Assembly: GCA_949840935.1 (NCBI GenBank)
Contig: CATKXX010000018.1
Coordinates: forward strand, 1 to 59,674
DNA length: 59,674 bases
Origin: an uncultured Acetatifactor sp.
Lineage (GTDB): Bacteria > Bacillota > Clostridia > Lachnospirales > Lachnospiraceae
Direction of reading: 5' to 3'
Made by a program: the position numbers and the translations under genes. Under the pieces are notes generated by a model. That model was not told where the DNA came from, ran no database searches, and worked only from the letters and a program-made list of their open reading frames with translations. The number at the start of each line of letters is the position of its first letter. Positions within the stretch are counted from its first letter, which is position 1. Positions 1 to 8,972 of this stretch are shown piece by piece.

Positions 1-71
1 ATTATAACATCAAAGGCGGTAAGCAAGTAAGCTATATTGATATGCTGGACAGTACCGAAGAACCGCCATTT

Positions 72-404
72 TCAGAAGATGCGCAAGCGTCTTCTGGGTG
101 TTCGGTTTTGAATTGCCTCGCCCAGGGGAGCATCAATATCCCGCACCTCCTTACTCCCATAATGCTCTACTCTATTTTGATAATTATTTCCCAGACGGTA
201 GAATCTCAGGCTGTCCTCTTTTTCATTGATCAGCTTAAGTAAACTGCTCTTAAACGCAATGAATTGCGCTTCATCCATTTTGCATTCAAAAACAGAATTT
301 TGTACCCGCTGGCCATAATTCTGACATTGCCTGGCGACCTTGCGCAGCCTGCCTCTGCCTGCCGATGTTTCTGTGGAGACATCGTATGTAACTACTATAA
401 GCAT
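72..404 (-). CDS. cas2: CRISPR-associated endonuclease Cas2 (type I-C)
   Basis: Cas2 is the small ferredoxin-fold partner of Cas1 in the spacer-integration complex. The 110-residue protein opens with a hydrophobic beta strand ending in YDVST, which contains the conserved Asp of the family. It continues with the RGRLRKVAR helix and the QNSVFECKMDEAQF strand-helix typical of Cas2. Length is slightly above the usual 95-100 residues. It is the last gene of the cas operon, 70 nt after cas1. In type I-C loci the CRISPR array normally follows cas2, which would place it just beyond base 1 of this window; no repeat is visible in bases 1-71. Confidence 0.95.
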   Translation of the reverse strand: MLIVVTYDVSTETSAGRGRLRKVARQCQNYGQRVQNSVFECKMDEAQFIAFKSSLLKLINEKEDSLRFYRLGNNYQNRVEHYGSKEVRDIDAPLGEAIQNRTPRRRLRIF

Positions 405-474
405 TGTTCTCCTTTCCGCCGCTGCAATCTCCTGCTTTTATACAGGAAGCCCCGCGCACAGCATTTGCGTCGCT

Positions 475-1506
475 TTATTTCCAGAAAAAAGGCGGATAAC
501 CATCCAGATCACCTCTGACAAATCTGGCAAGCAGCATAGCCTGTGCATATGGCACCAATCCCCATTCAATACTTTCCTGAAGATACGGATGGGTCAGCTT
601 CTCGGCTTTCTTGTTCTGCCATGCGGATAAATACTTTTTTCGCCCTGACTCGCTTAATAATACCGCTCCGTTCTCTTTCTGCTCAAAATCCCCTGCATCC
701 ACTATCTTCTTATTGATACAGGACAATACAAACCTGTCGGCATACGGCGCCCTGAGCTCCTCCAGCAGATCCAACGCCAGGGAACATCGTCCGGGCCTGT
801 CTGTATGCATGAAACCTGCATAGGGATCCAGCCCCACAGACTCCAGCGCTGCCACGCACATACCGGTCAGCAGAGAATAAGTAAAGGATAACAGAGCGTT
901 TACATTATCAAGAGGCGGCCTTCTGTTTCTTACATCAAAGGAGAAATCTTTTTTCTGCTGCAATATCAGTTGGTCAAATTGGGAGAAATATCTTAAAGCA
1001 GCTTCCCCCTCATGTCCCCGGAGCTCCTCCATTGTCTTAACCTCTTTCACCGCCTGTAAAATATCTTTCAGCTGCCCGGAAACCCTGCTCAGTTTTTCGG
1101 TATCCAGCCTCTCTGAATAGTCCCTTATTGCTCTATTGATAACACTTCTTTCATTATATATTTTACCGATGATAAAATTTCTGGCAATCTCTAAAGCTGT
1201 CTTTTCATTATCGGCCATTCGATATTGCGTCCTTCGCAGCAGAATATTCCCGTATGCCTTTCCCGTCACCTTTGCCCGAAATCGGCCTGATGAGGACAAA
1301 AACGTCATGGAAATATTATCCGCCGCACATTTCTCCATCAGCGCCGGACTCGCTCCCGCATATCCGCATGTTACGACAGCTTCCAGATTGTGCAGCGGAA
1401 GCCGGCCTATTTCTTTTTTATTCTGTGTGATGACCACATTTTCCCCATCCAGCGACAGATAATAATCTCTGGATGTAATATATAGTGTATTCAACAGCTT
1501 CCTCAA
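475..1506 (-). CDS. cas1: CRISPR-associated endonuclease/integrase Cas1 (type I-C)
   Basis: Cas1 is the metal-dependent integrase that inserts spacers. The open frame runs upstream to 1641, but family members begin at RKLLNTLY. Here that sequence follows a TTG codon at 1504-1506 preceded by GGAGGTGGGAGT, so I choose the TTG start, giving 343 residues, the usual I-C length. The C-terminal half carries the conserved Glu (LESVGLDPYAGF), His (MHTDRPGR) and acidic (LDLLEELRAPYADR) segments of the active site. It is separated from cas4 by an unusually long 442-nt spacer, whereas cas4-cas1 is normally tight. Confidence 0.95.
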   Translation of the reverse strand: MRKLLNTLYITSRDYYLSLDGENVVITQNKKEIGRLPLHNLEAVVTCGYAGASPALMEKCAADNISMTFLSSSGRFRAKVTGKAYGNILLRRTQYRMADNEKTALEIARNFIIGKIYNERSVINRAIRDYSERLDTEKLSRVSGQLKDILQAVKEVKTMEELRGHEGEAALRYFSQFDQLILQQKKDFSFDVRNRRPPLDNVNALLSFTYSLLTGMCVAALESVGLDPYAGFMHTDRPGRCSLALDLLEELRAPYADRFVLSCINKKIVDAGDFEQKENGAVLLSESGRKKYLSAWQNKKAEKLTHPYLQESIEWGLVPYAQAMLLARFVRGDLDGYPPFFWK

Positions 1507-1725
1507 ACTCCCACCTCCGGCATCTACATATTCTTTAGAAAAAACCATCCACCAGAGAATTCCCAATGTGCTGACCCGTTTATTTTCAGTCAAATGGCAC
1601 AGAATCAAAACCCTCGCGGCATTCGCCAACTGTCCGTGCAAGCACGGCCACTTGGCTCATTGCCCGCGGAAATATATTTTCGGTCTGCAAGGCGGCTGAA
1701 CGAGGTGATGCGGTGGGATCGTTGA

Positions 1726-1747
1726 ATGAAAAGCGCCGCATTTCGGC
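1726..1747. repeat. Cas-operon spacer motif B, copy 1
   Basis: A 22-nt motif beginning ATGAAAAGCGCCGCATTTC. It matches the segment at 3643-3664 at 19 of 22 positions in the same orientation. Both copies lie in non-coding spacers of the cas operon. Confidence 0.5.
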
Positions 1748-1850
1748 AGACATGCCGCCGTATCGCCTCCCAAAAACGCCTGTATCAGCAAATCCTGGGC
1801 TGTACAAAAGCGTATCCCCTTGGAAAAAGAACACTGGCCCTATTTCCCCT

Positions 1851-1892
1851 CATTTCTGCGCTGCCTTTTGCGCACGATAAGTTTGTGTCAAG
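1851..1892. repeat. Cas-operon spacer motif A, copy 1
   Basis: A 42-nt segment beginning CATTTCTGCGCTGC and ending GTTTGTGTCAAG. It matches 3471-3512 at 37 of 42 positions in the same orientation. In copy 2 the motif forms part of a hairpin just ahead of cas7; copy 1 pairs less well. Confidence 0.65.
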
Positions 1893-1920
1893 TCATTTAT
1901 GACTTTGCAACGCGCAGGCC

Positions 1921-1956
1921 CAAATCTCGCAATTGAAAATTCTCATTTTCAATCTT
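1921..1956 (-). repeat. Dispersed AT-rich hairpin overlapping the cas4 stop codon, copy 1
   Basis: Read on the minus strand, the cas4 stop lies inside GATTGAAAATGAGAATTTTC followed by AATTGCGAGATTTG, a stem of ATTGAAAA against TTTTCAAT. A near-identical copy overlaps the thyX stop codon at 50679-50713. The placement at gene ends suggests a 3'-end stabiliser, a terminator-like element or a mobile hairpin repeat. Confidence 0.65.
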
Positions 1957-2620
1957 CCCCCTCCACATACTGGGAAATATACGCTGTCACCTTCTTCTGT
2001 TTCTCCAGCTTCGGCAGGCATATCTCTTTTAACGAACACGCCTCACATTTCTTCGTTCTTTTCACCTTGGGGGTATATCCCCTGGCATAGAGCTGATGCA
2101 TCTCCTGAAGGAGTTTCCGGCATTGGCTTTTCAATTCTTCCGTAATCTCTACCTGTTCTCTTCTGCGCGTTTCCCCATAAAACAAATAAGCCTCCGGTAT
2201 CTCGGTGAAAAACATTTCCTCCAGGCACATTACCTGCGCCGTCAGCTGCATCCTGTCTTCATCCGTCGGCTTTGACCTGCCTCTCTTATATTCCACAGGA
2301 TGCACGGCATACAGCCCTTCCCGCCCGGGCAGAGTGATTCCCTCCTCTGCCCGGATAAATTCCACCACATCACATTCCCCGCTGATCCCAAGCGACCTGG
2401 AATGAACGGGCATTCCCCTTGAAATGATAATGTCTCTCCGCTTCTCGGAGGAATATCCGTCATGTACCTTCTCATGGAAAAGATTCCCCTCTACAGTGAG
2501 CACATTTTCGACCCACTGCTGCTCAATATGGATGAGCGCCCACTGCCTTCTGCAGAAGGTAAAATGCTGTAAACCGGAAAGCTGTAAAAAGTCTTCTTCC
2601 CTGTATTCAGATTCCGTCAT
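1949..2620 (-). CDS. cas4: CRISPR-associated exonuclease Cas4
   Basis: Cas4 is a RecB-family nuclease with an Fe-S cluster that trims pre-spacers and helps choose the PAM-proximal end. The 223-residue protein shows an early Cys (FTFCRRQW), the nuclease motifs GECDVVEF and HPVEYKRG with their Asp and Glu/Lys residues, and the C-terminal cluster KKCEACSLKEICLP that completes the four-cysteine Fe-S site. The start has a GGCGGAGATAT ribosome binding site and overlaps the cas7 stop by 14 nt, implying translational coupling. The stop codon lies inside an AT-rich hairpin repeat. Confidence 0.95.
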   Translation of the reverse strand: MTESEYREEDFLQLSGLQHFTFCRRQWALIHIEQQWVENVLTVEGNLFHEKVHDGYSSEKRRDIIISRGMPVHSRSLGISGECDVVEFIRAEEGITLPGREGLYAVHPVEYKRGRSKPTDEDRMQLTAQVMCLEEMFFTEIPEAYLFYGETRRREQVEITEELKSQCRKLLQEMHQLYARGYTPKVKRTKKCEACSLKEICLPKLEKQKKVTAYISQYVEGED

Positions 2621-3461
2621 ATATCTCCGCCTTTAACCCATCCATTTCCTCTACCGTGATCTCGAAATCATCCGCACTCTTAGGGATGTCAACTCCCTCC
2701 TTCTTCTGCACCCGCAGGCTTTTGTGCACCTTTGCGGAGGAATACTGCCCCAGGAAGGAATTATGTCTCCACCAGATTACCTTGCACACCTCCATGCTGC
2801 CCTCCGGCCTTGCCGAAGAAGCATCATTTTCAAAGAGCGTCACCAGGATTTCCCGGATCACTTCCGCATCTTCATCCGAAAACCCTGTCTTCTCCGCCAG
2901 CTGATGGTTGATGCTTCCATAGGTGACATACATTCCGAAGTCAACCCTGTGTTTCATTCCCATGGTGTCAGAAGACTTCTTTTCGCTGGGCTCGCTGTTG
3001 ACACTCTTTGTAATCTGCATGGATGAAATATCAATAGGTACCACACTGACTGCGGTCTGGACGGAGACAGGCCCTCTCACGCCTACCGAAACACCGTCGG
3101 AGCCGCTTCCCTTAAAGGCAAACACCTGCCCAAAGGTTCTCACATCCATCCATTTCTTACAGGCTGCCGCCGCATATTTATCCTTATCTTTCCCTGCTTC
3201 CTTCAATTCCGGTGCAGAACCCGCTCTCTCGCTCAGGCTCTTGATGCCGTCCACATTTTTGTCATCCGACTGTACAAACACGGGATACCCCATATCGATC
3301 ATACGGTTGCGCATTTTTCTCTTTAAGCACACATCCGACACTTCCCCGTATCCGTCGTAGGTTTCCCTGGGCCTGTTCCCGTTCAAGGGGTCTCCGTTGG
3401 GATTTGCATTTTTCACACTGAACACTACTGCAAAATCAATCTTATTTGTAAATTCGCTCAT
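2607..3461 (-). CDS. cas7: Cas7 (Csd2), type I-C Cascade backbone subunit
   Basis: Cas7 polymerises along crRNA to form the Cascade backbone. The frame is open to 3527, but the family start MSEFTNKIDF falls at 3461 after a GGAGAAAAAT ribosome binding site, giving 284 residues. The family signature NPNGDPLNGNRPR sits near residue 20. Later segments TFGQVFAFKG and KHRVDFGMYV fit Csd2. Its 5' leader carries a long stem-loop at 3475-3515, and 217 nt separate it from cas8c, which is unusual for this operon. Confidence 0.95.
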   Translation of the reverse strand: MSEFTNKIDFAVVFSVKNANPNGDPLNGNRPRETYDGYGEVSDVCLKRKMRNRMIDMGYPVFVQSDDKNVDGIKSLSERAGSAPELKEAGKDKDKYAAAACKKWMDVRTFGQVFAFKGSGSDGVSVGVRGPVSVQTAVSVVPIDISSMQITKSVNSEPSEKKSSDTMGMKHRVDFGMYVTYGSINHQLAEKTGFSDEDAEVIREILVTLFENDASSARPEGSMEVCKVIWWRHNSFLGQYSSAKVHKSLRVQKKEGVDIPKSADDFEITVEEMDGLKAEIYDGI

Positions 3462-3470
3462 ATTTTTCTC

Positions 3471-3512
3471 CATTTCTGCGCTGCTTTTTTCACACGACGA
3501 GTTTGTGTCAAG
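3471..3512. repeat. Cas-operon spacer motif A, copy 2, forming a hairpin before cas7
   Basis: Second copy of the 42-nt motif of 1851-1892 (37 of 42 identical). On the minus strand, GCGCTGCTT pairs with AAGCAGCGC around an inner CACA/TGTG stem, so cas7 is preceded by a strong stem-loop ending about 10 nt before its ribosome binding site. Such a structure could tune cas7 translation or mark an RNA-processing site. Confidence 0.6.
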
Positions 3513-3642
3513 CAGCGCACATATCAATCCATTTGCCTCTTACCCGCCTGTTTTCAAATTACCAGGATCTCCCTAATCCCGCTCCGCGGAATTTCAGATC
3601 ACGCTACCCCCTTGCCGCGTCCCCACCGCGACTCAAACCGGT

Positions 3643-3664
3643 ATGAAAAACGCCGTATTTCAGC
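3643..3664. repeat. Cas-operon spacer motif B, copy 2
   Basis: Matches 1726-1747 at 19 of 22 positions, same orientation. It lies just downstream of the cas8c stop. With motif A it brackets the cas7-cas4 pair in the order B-A-cas7-cas4-A-B. Confidence 0.5.
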
Positions 3665-3678
3665 GTTAGAAATTCTTC

Positions 3679-4065
3679 TCACTCTGTTCCCTGTTCCTCT
3701 CCATCCTTCTTAAAATACCCTCGGTATTCCATCATCTGGCAGCTGTACCCCTGTAAAAATACAGGTTCCAGTTTATTCCTTTTTGTCAGCTCCAGCCTCG
3801 CCGTCAACTCATTCATCCGGTTAATATAAAACGGCTTCCCGGCTGCCTGAAGCTTCAATACATAGGGATGCAGCTGATTCCTGATGGTATTCCATGTTTC
3901 CACCGGGTATCTCTGGAACCGGACGAAATATTTCTCCGCCGCCGTATTCCTGACCGGGTCTTTCCCGCCTCCCATGGACAGGGCGCTTCTCTCCAGCATT
4001 TCCGCCGTGGCAAGAAGCTGCCCGAAAATATAGCTTCTGTCTTCACTGTTCCTGTTTAACTCCAT
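3679..4065 (-). CDS. cas11c: Probable Cas11c small subunit from an internal start within cas8c
   Basis: Type I-C systems are known to make their small subunit from an internal start in cas8c. Here an in-frame ATG at 4063-4065 (about codon 480 of Cas8c) follows GGAGAGAAGGGATATCGT, a good ribosome binding site 7 nt away. It would give a 128-residue helical protein beginning [19 protein letters not shown], close to the size and N-terminal pattern expected for Cas11c. That the product is made is inference from sequence. Confidence 0.6.
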   Translation of the reverse strand: MELNRNSEDRSYIFGQLLATAEMLERSALSMGGGKDPVRNTAAEKYFVRFQRYPVETWNTIRNQLHPYVLKLQAAGKPFYINRMNELTARLELTKRNKLEPVFLQGYSCQMMEYRGYFKKDGEEQGTE

Positions 4066-5502
4066 ACGATATCCCTTCTCTCCGTTTCCTCTCTCTATCT
4101 GCCATTTCCTTAACAGCGCACAGGTAATCGACACCACCCTGTTCCACTCCCAATAGCTCTCATAATGCATGGGGTTAGCCGCCTGCTTCACGGCGGAAAG
4201 AACCACATCATAGGGCAGCCGTCTGCCCTCCACCACACAGGGGATCAGCCGCTCCCGCATACTCTTATTCAGCTTATCGTTTTTATCCCCCGCCGTCAGC
4301 TTCACAATATCCAGCAGGGAGGGCGACCATACCACCGCTCTCCGGTCTTTCCCGGGCCTGGCCATCCAGCAGGCTTCCGTCTTCCACCTGGCGATATTCT
4401 GAAGGAACTGCCTTGCCCCGTACTTCTGGTAAAAAGGGATGGACAACCTGCCGGTGGTGGCAGCCTCCACGCCCATCACCATCACACTTTCATTCCCTTC
4501 CGGCTCCCTGTCCGTCCCCCAGACTGCTTTCCTGACTCTTGCCGCGTAGGCCTCATCGGTGCAGGCGCCCTTTTCCTCCTCCCCGAAAAACTCGGCAAAG
4601 GGATTTTCCACCTTTGGGTTCTCCGCAGACCAGACTACAAAGACCTGTTCCCCCACTCTCAGGCACGCCTGCTTTGCGATGAGCCAGCGCAGCGCGTTAT
4701 GCGCCTTCTGGGAAATCTCGTAGCTGACCGATGCCACCTGCCCGCTTTCCCTCAATCTGCCCCTGAAGGTGTAACCTGATTTGTCATTGGACGATATCAG
4801 TTTTGCCTTATCCCCGGTATGCCTGATCTTTGCGGGATGCTTCTCGGAACAGGGCACCGTTTCACCCGAGACGTAACACAATTCCTTCTTCTCCTGCTTC
4901 GACAGGTAGAATTTCGTATAGCTTTCAAATACCCCTGTATCGCAGTATAACCTGCTCTCCTCCCACCCCGGTATCTCCACGGAAAACCGGACAAACCAGT
5001 CCTCCGCCGCCACGCCCTGCTGCTTTTCCGCGATGAGCTTCCCGCCCTCAAATGCAAAAAATCCGGCTGCCTGCAGATCGTGCATCAACAAACCTTTTTT
5101 CAGATATCGGTACACACTGTCCACCTGGGGCGGGCTGTATTCCGAAAGCGCCCATTCCTCCAGCTGCGCCATATAAGCTTCCTGCTTCTCCTTTTTACAG
5201 CTGGGCACAAACTCCCCATAATCCCCGGCAATGTATTCCAGCTTGTCCGCCAGAGGATGTGGATACACCGCGCTGCCGGCCCTGCTGCCCGAGTCCTCCG
5301 TAGTAGGGATAACGGTAACGGCATCTTCCTTGTCCACCCGGTATGCCCTGACAAAATTCCCCTCCCCGTCCAGAACCACCTCCAGCTGGGCGTTCTGGGT
5401 CAGATGGGCAATGGGCAGAAGCAGGGGCTGACCGTCCCTGACGATCCCCGCCTCACTCTTACAGGCTTCATAGGTCAGATACAGATCATTCAGCCAGCTC
5501 AT
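3679..5502 (-). CDS. cas8c: Cas8c (Csd1), large subunit of type I-C Cascade
   Basis: Cas8c recognises the PAM and recruits Cas3. The frame opens at 5523, but [12 protein letters not shown] at 5502 is the family N-terminus and follows GGAGGTGCTTTGG, giving 607 residues. Csd1 features include [15 protein letters not shown] near the start and a helical C-terminal region. It overlaps the cas5 stop by 17 nt. The C-terminal about 128 codons can also be translated separately as Cas11c (see 3679-4065). Confidence 0.95.
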   Translation of the reverse strand: MSWLNDLYLTYEACKSEAGIVRDGQPLLLPIAHLTQNAQLEVVLDGEGNFVRAYRVDKEDAVTVIPTTEDSGSRAGSAVYPHPLADKLEYIAGDYGEFVPSCKKEKQEAYMAQLEEWALSEYSPPQVDSVYRYLKKGLLMHDLQAAGFFAFEGGKLIAEKQQGVAAEDWFVRFSVEIPGWEESRLYCDTGVFESYTKFYLSKQEKKELCYVSGETVPCSEKHPAKIRHTGDKAKLISSNDKSGYTFRGRLRESGQVASVSYEISQKAHNALRWLIAKQACLRVGEQVFVVWSAENPKVENPFAEFFGEEEKGACTDEAYAARVRKAVWGTDREPEGNESVMVMGVEAATTGRLSIPFYQKYGARQFLQNIARWKTEACWMARPGKDRRAVVWSPSLLDIVKLTAGDKNDKLNKSMRERLIPCVVEGRRLPYDVVLSAVKQAANPMHYESYWEWNRVVSITCALLRKWQIERGNGEKGYRMELNRNSEDRSYIFGQLLATAEMLERSALSMGGGKDPVRNTAAEKYFVRFQRYPVETWNTIRNQLHPYVLKLQAAGKPFYINRMNELTARLELTKRNKLEPVFLQGYSCQMMEYRGYFKKDGEEQGTE

Positions 5503-6220
5503 CCAAAGCACCTCCCCCCACAAGGTTCATATTGCCCCTTTCCAGGCTGAATTCCCTGGGCCTGCTATCCGCCAATATCCGGCGTATGGTACATTCTTCC
5601 GGGGTAGGGAAATAAATGATCCCCTTTTCCATCACAGGACGGAAAAACCTTGCCGTCAGCTTATTCTTTTCCTCGGGCCTCACCGCCTCGTCAGGGTACG
5701 TGAAGCCATGGAACATCAATCCCAGAGGGAATTCGGGGCAGTCCTCATAGGCCCCCAAACCGCTGCCAAAGCGGCATGGCTCCACATATCCCTGGCACTC
5801 CCTGGTGCCCAGGAAGATATCCCGCCTTCCCCCCTTTTCCAACGCACGCTTAGCTATGAAAAAGTGCTTGTTCTCATTCCTGTCCCCTGCCAGGTCCGCC
5901 CGGTTCTCATTCCACTCGAAATGAGCCTGAACCTGATATTCCACCTCCGAAAGATAGGTGTAGATGGATAGCGTATTCCCCCCGCTATACTGGATTGGCC
6001 TGACAGCCTGGGATTCCGACTTTATGGGCTTCATGACCCGCAGCTTGTCCACATACCAGACAATCGTTGGTTTCCAGTAAATACTCTCCAGCACCCCTTT
6101 CAGCGCCTGATAGGTGGGCACCTGATAAGAAAACTTCTCGCCGCCCATCCTGCTGACAGGATCCGTAAAAAGCGCCCGCCGCCCTGTCAGCGAAAATTCA
6201 ATGCTGTTCTTTTTCTCCAT
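5486..6220 (-). CDS. cas5: Cas5c (Cas5d), pre-crRNA processing subunit
   Basis: In type I-C, which lacks Cas6, Cas5c cleaves pre-crRNA and caps the 5' handle. The 244-residue protein has the RAMP start [15 protein letters not shown]. Its catalytic residues are visible by position: Tyr48 in SIYWKP and the Lys118-His119 pair in [11 protein letters not shown], matching the Tyr/Lys/His triad known from Bacillus Cas5d. It lies 56 nt after cas3 and overlaps cas8c, so it sits within the same operon. Confidence 0.95.
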   Translation of the reverse strand: MEKKNSIEFSLTGRRALFTDPVSRMGGEKFSYQVPTYQALKGVLESIYWKPTIVWYVDKLRVMKPIKSESQAVRPIQYSGGNTLSIYTYLSEVEYQVQAHFEWNENRADLAGDRNENKHFFIAKRALEKGGRRDIFLGTRECQGYVEPCRFGSGLGAYEDCPEFPLGLMFHGFTYPDEAVRPEEKNKLTARFFRPVMEKGIIYFPTPEECTIRRILADSRPREFSLERGNMNLVGGGALDELAE

Positions 6221-6276
6221 GTCCCTTCTATGCTCCTCCTTCCCGCCTCATGTCATAGGAATTGTCCGAAACGAAA

Positions 6277-8787
6277 TCAGAAAATATACTGCGGCACCGT
6301 GTCACCGGCTTCCCCGCTCAATCCCGTCTTCGCATCATAATACATCTCGTTCAGGACATACATGCCCATTTTATCCTCCCACTGGATTATCCCCCTTCCC
6401 TCTCCCGCTTTCTTCAATTCGTATAAGGGCACATTTACCACATACTGCTGGGCTTCCTTCAACAGCAGCTTTATCTCCTTATAATCCGACGCCCTCTGTA
6501 TCTCCTCCCAGATTTCCCTTCCCCGTCCACGACGTATAAAGACCGGTTCTCCTCCTGCCTCTATCACATTGTAATGTTTTGCCGCCGTATGGAATGCCTG
6601 GTTCAACGCTTTTATCCGATATGCGTTATGCTTCACGGCGGAACCCACCAGGCTTTTGTTGTCGGAAAGCAGCCCAAATAAACTGCCTTCGCTCATCCCG
6701 GGAATGGGATAAGCCATCTCACTCTTGCGATTCCAGAAATAATATTGAAAATAAGTATGTATCGCCTGATCGGAGAGCAGGTCAAAGCCAAACTTCCCGG
6801 GTTCCTTATCAAATTCGCTCAACAGCCTCTCCGTCTGTTTCGCCCCTTCCCTGATGTCCTTCAGGTGCGCCAGCGATTCCAGCACGTCGTCAGGATTCAC
6901 GATATAGACCGTTCCTGCTTCCCTCTTTCCCTCGCGGTTACACCTTCCCGCCGCCTGAACCACCGAGTCCATCCCTGCCAGGGCGCGGATAACGCATCCG
7001 AAATCAAAATCAATCCCTGCCTCGATCAGCTGAGTGCTGATCACAATGATTTTCTCCCCTGCTGCCAGGGCCGCCCTGATCTTTTCTATGATTTCCTTCC
7101 TGTGGGCGGCATACAGCCTTGTGGACAGGTAATGCACCTGATAACCGTCCCCCGGCCTGCGGATGACTTCCTGATAAACCGTGAGGGCCGACTGCTTCGT
7201 ATTCATGACTGCCAGGACGCTCCCATTCTCTCCGGCCCTGTCCCATATAAAACCGGCCATTTCCTCCCCGGAATAGCCTCCTCGCTTCCTGCCGTCCAGA
7301 ATCCGGACACGTTTGAAGGCCTGCACCGCTTCCCCGGGAAGCTTTACCAGCCCCGGCGGCTGTGCCATTTTTACCGGATATACCGGCTCCCCGACCTCCC
7401 CCAGGAGAGGCTGTGTGGCAGTACACAACACACAGGTGCATCCGCAGATTTCCGACAGGAAATTGAGCAGACTGTTAAAAACAGCCACCTGCTTTATGGG
7501 AAGCGTCTGAATCTCATCAAACAAAAGCACTGCATTTTGAAATTGATGCGCAGGCCGCAGGTTCCCTGTCCCCGCCGCAAAAAACGTATTCAAAAACCTC
7601 ACCATGGTGGTCAGTACAATGGGCTCCGCCATCCTTTGGGCCCAAAAGCTCCCCTCCTGGGAGCCTTCTTCACTGCCGCCTCCCTTGTCCCCATAGATGC
7701 CGGAACCCCTGTACGCCTCCGCATTGGAATGCAGCTCCAGGATACTGTCCTCCACCTGCATGTCAAAATCCTTACACGACTCAGATTTCAACGCCTTTTT
7801 AATACTTCTGGAAGTCTGGTCGATCACGGACATGTAGGGTATGATATAAAAGATTTTTCCCTTATGCCGTTTCAGACAGTGACTGAGTGAAAACCGCAAT
7901 GCCGCCAGCGTCTTTCCGGCGCCTGTAGGGCAGGATAAAGTATAAATCCCTCCTGTCCTGTCCCCGGCCTCCTTGCAGCACTGGGAAATATGATCTCTCC
8001 AGAAATGAATGGGATGATCAGCAGAATTCATCTTTTGTAAATTCTGTTCCAGATTCTCCAGAAAGCTTCGGAATAACTGCTCTCTGTCTGTCCCGTCACG
8101 GCGCTCCGCCCCGATAACATACTGGAAATCCTGCACTGTCCCGCTGCCGCTCAAGGCGCTGTCCAGCCAGTCCGCATCGATCAGCGATGACAGCAGCAGC
8201 TTCTGAAAGGAGCCCAGATAAAAGCTGGCCTCCCTGAAATCCCCTGTGTGTTCCCTTACCTTGCGGAACAATTCTCCCGCTTCCACAAATGCCTGCTGCA
8301 AGAGCTCCTGAAGCCTTTCTTCTGTTATGATTTCCTCCAGGACACAGGCTTCTATCTCGCGCAGTTCCTCTCCGCTGCAGTCCATGCGCTTTTCATACCC
8401 GTCCTCCCCCTCCGGGGATACATTGTCCGGGAGAGCGGTGTGATGGGAGAAGACAGCCTCGCACATGGCCTGGACAGCAAACCGTTTCGCCAGGTCGGGG
8501 GATTCCTCCGCATCCCCCGCCGCTTTTCTCAAAAGAGCCGCTCCTCCGGAGGCATGGCCGCCCCTCTGGCCGGGATCCGGCCGGCCGGAACATACCGCCT
8601 CCATCCGGGCCTGGAACTGGGGAAGGTATTTCCCCGCATCATGCATGAGCCCGACCAGATATCCCATGGACGGACAGCCCGTATCGCTCATAAACCCTCC
8701 GCATAATGCCGCCACATGTTCCAGATGCTCCTTTAATCCCTGTACAACAATACCATCCGCCGTCTTTGTCACATGAGCAATTTTCAT
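6277..8787 (-). CDS. cas3: Cas3 helicase-nuclease (HD plus DExH)
   Basis: Cas3 degrades target DNA after Cascade binding. The N-terminal HD nuclease is seen as LMHDAGKYLPQF (His49-Asp50) with further histidines downstream (VFSHHTALP). The SF2 helicase has Walker A CPTGAGKTLAAL near residue 285, a DEIQ Walker B near 420, the TAT motif (LCTATQP), and motif VI with QAAGRCNREGK. Length (836) is normal for I-C. It is the first gene of the operon, with a good ribosome binding site (AAGAGGTAACC) and a consensus promoter upstream. Confidence 0.96.
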   Translation of the reverse strand: MKIAHVTKTADGIVVQGLKEHLEHVAALCGGFMSDTGCPSMGYLVGLMHDAGKYLPQFQARMEAVCSGRPDPGQRGGHASGGAALLRKAAGDAEESPDLAKRFAVQAMCEAVFSHHTALPDNVSPEGEDGYEKRMDCSGEELREIEACVLEEIITEERLQELLQQAFVEAGELFRKVREHTGDFREASFYLGSFQKLLLSSLIDADWLDSALSGSGTVQDFQYVIGAERRDGTDREQLFRSFLENLEQNLQKMNSADHPIHFWRDHISQCCKEAGDRTGGIYTLSCPTGAGKTLAALRFSLSHCLKRHKGKIFYIIPYMSVIDQTSRSIKKALKSESCKDFDMQVEDSILELHSNAEAYRGSGIYGDKGGGSEEGSQEGSFWAQRMAEPIVLTTMVRFLNTFFAAGTGNLRPAHQFQNAVLLFDEIQTLPIKQVAVFNSLLNFLSEICGCTCVLCTATQPLLGEVGEPVYPVKMAQPPGLVKLPGEAVQAFKRVRILDGRKRGGYSGEEMAGFIWDRAGENGSVLAVMNTKQSALTVYQEVIRRPGDGYQVHYLSTRLYAAHRKEIIEKIRAALAAGEKIIVISTQLIEAGIDFDFGCVIRALAGMDSVVQAAGRCNREGKREAGTVYIVNPDDVLESLAHLKDIREGAKQTERLLSEFDKEPGKFGFDLLSDQAIHTYFQYYFWNRKSEMAYPIPGMSEGSLFGLLSDNKSLVGSAVKHNAYRIKALNQAFHTAAKHYNVIEAGGEPVFIRRGRGREIWEEIQRASDYKEIKLLLKEAQQYVVNVPLYELKKAGEGRGIIQWEDKMGMYVLNEMYYDAKTGLSGEAGDTVPQYIF

Positions 8788-8884
8788 GGTTACCTCTTTT
8801 CTGTACTTTTCAGTGGGTTAGTCCAACCAGAATTTCTCTCCTATACTACCTCAATGTTTTATCACGCTCTATCTTCTTTATTAT

Positions 8885-8913
8885 TTTATATCATATTACT
8901 TTTTATGAGTCAA
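8885..8913 (-). promoter_or_regulatory. Sigma-A promoter of the cas operon
   Basis: On the minus strand TTGACT, a 17-nt spacer and TATAAA lie about 98 nt upstream of the cas3 ATG. The surrounding sequence is very AT-rich. The leader of roughly 90 nt has no obvious terminator. Confidence 0.8.
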
Positions 8914-8972
8914 TATTTTTATAAATCTATTGAACACAATTATGTATAGGATGCGTTGTGACATCGCAACGG

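Larger units (their letters stand above)
1507..1948. other. 442-nt spacer between cas4 and cas1
   Basis: No gene is supported here. The open frames crossing it (an upstream extension of cas1 and a frame on the minus strand at 1586-1834) have no recognisable domain. The spacer contains the dispersed AT-rich hairpin at 1921-1956 and two motifs also found in the cas8c-cas7 spacer (1726-1747 and 1851-1892). An insertion or decayed element is the simplest reading. Confidence 0.6.

Noticed and set aside
1..71. CRISPR array next to cas2
   Set aside because: No direct repeat of the type I-C kind is present in these bases; the array, if any, lies outside the window.
1586..1834. 82-residue minus-strand frame in the cas4-cas1 spacer
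   Set aside because: No domain and no start signal; the spacer is better explained by repeats.
3521..3532. TGGATTGATATG on the minus strand, similar to the end of I-C CRISPR repeats
   Set aside because: Single, short and imperfect, with no second copy at spacer distance.
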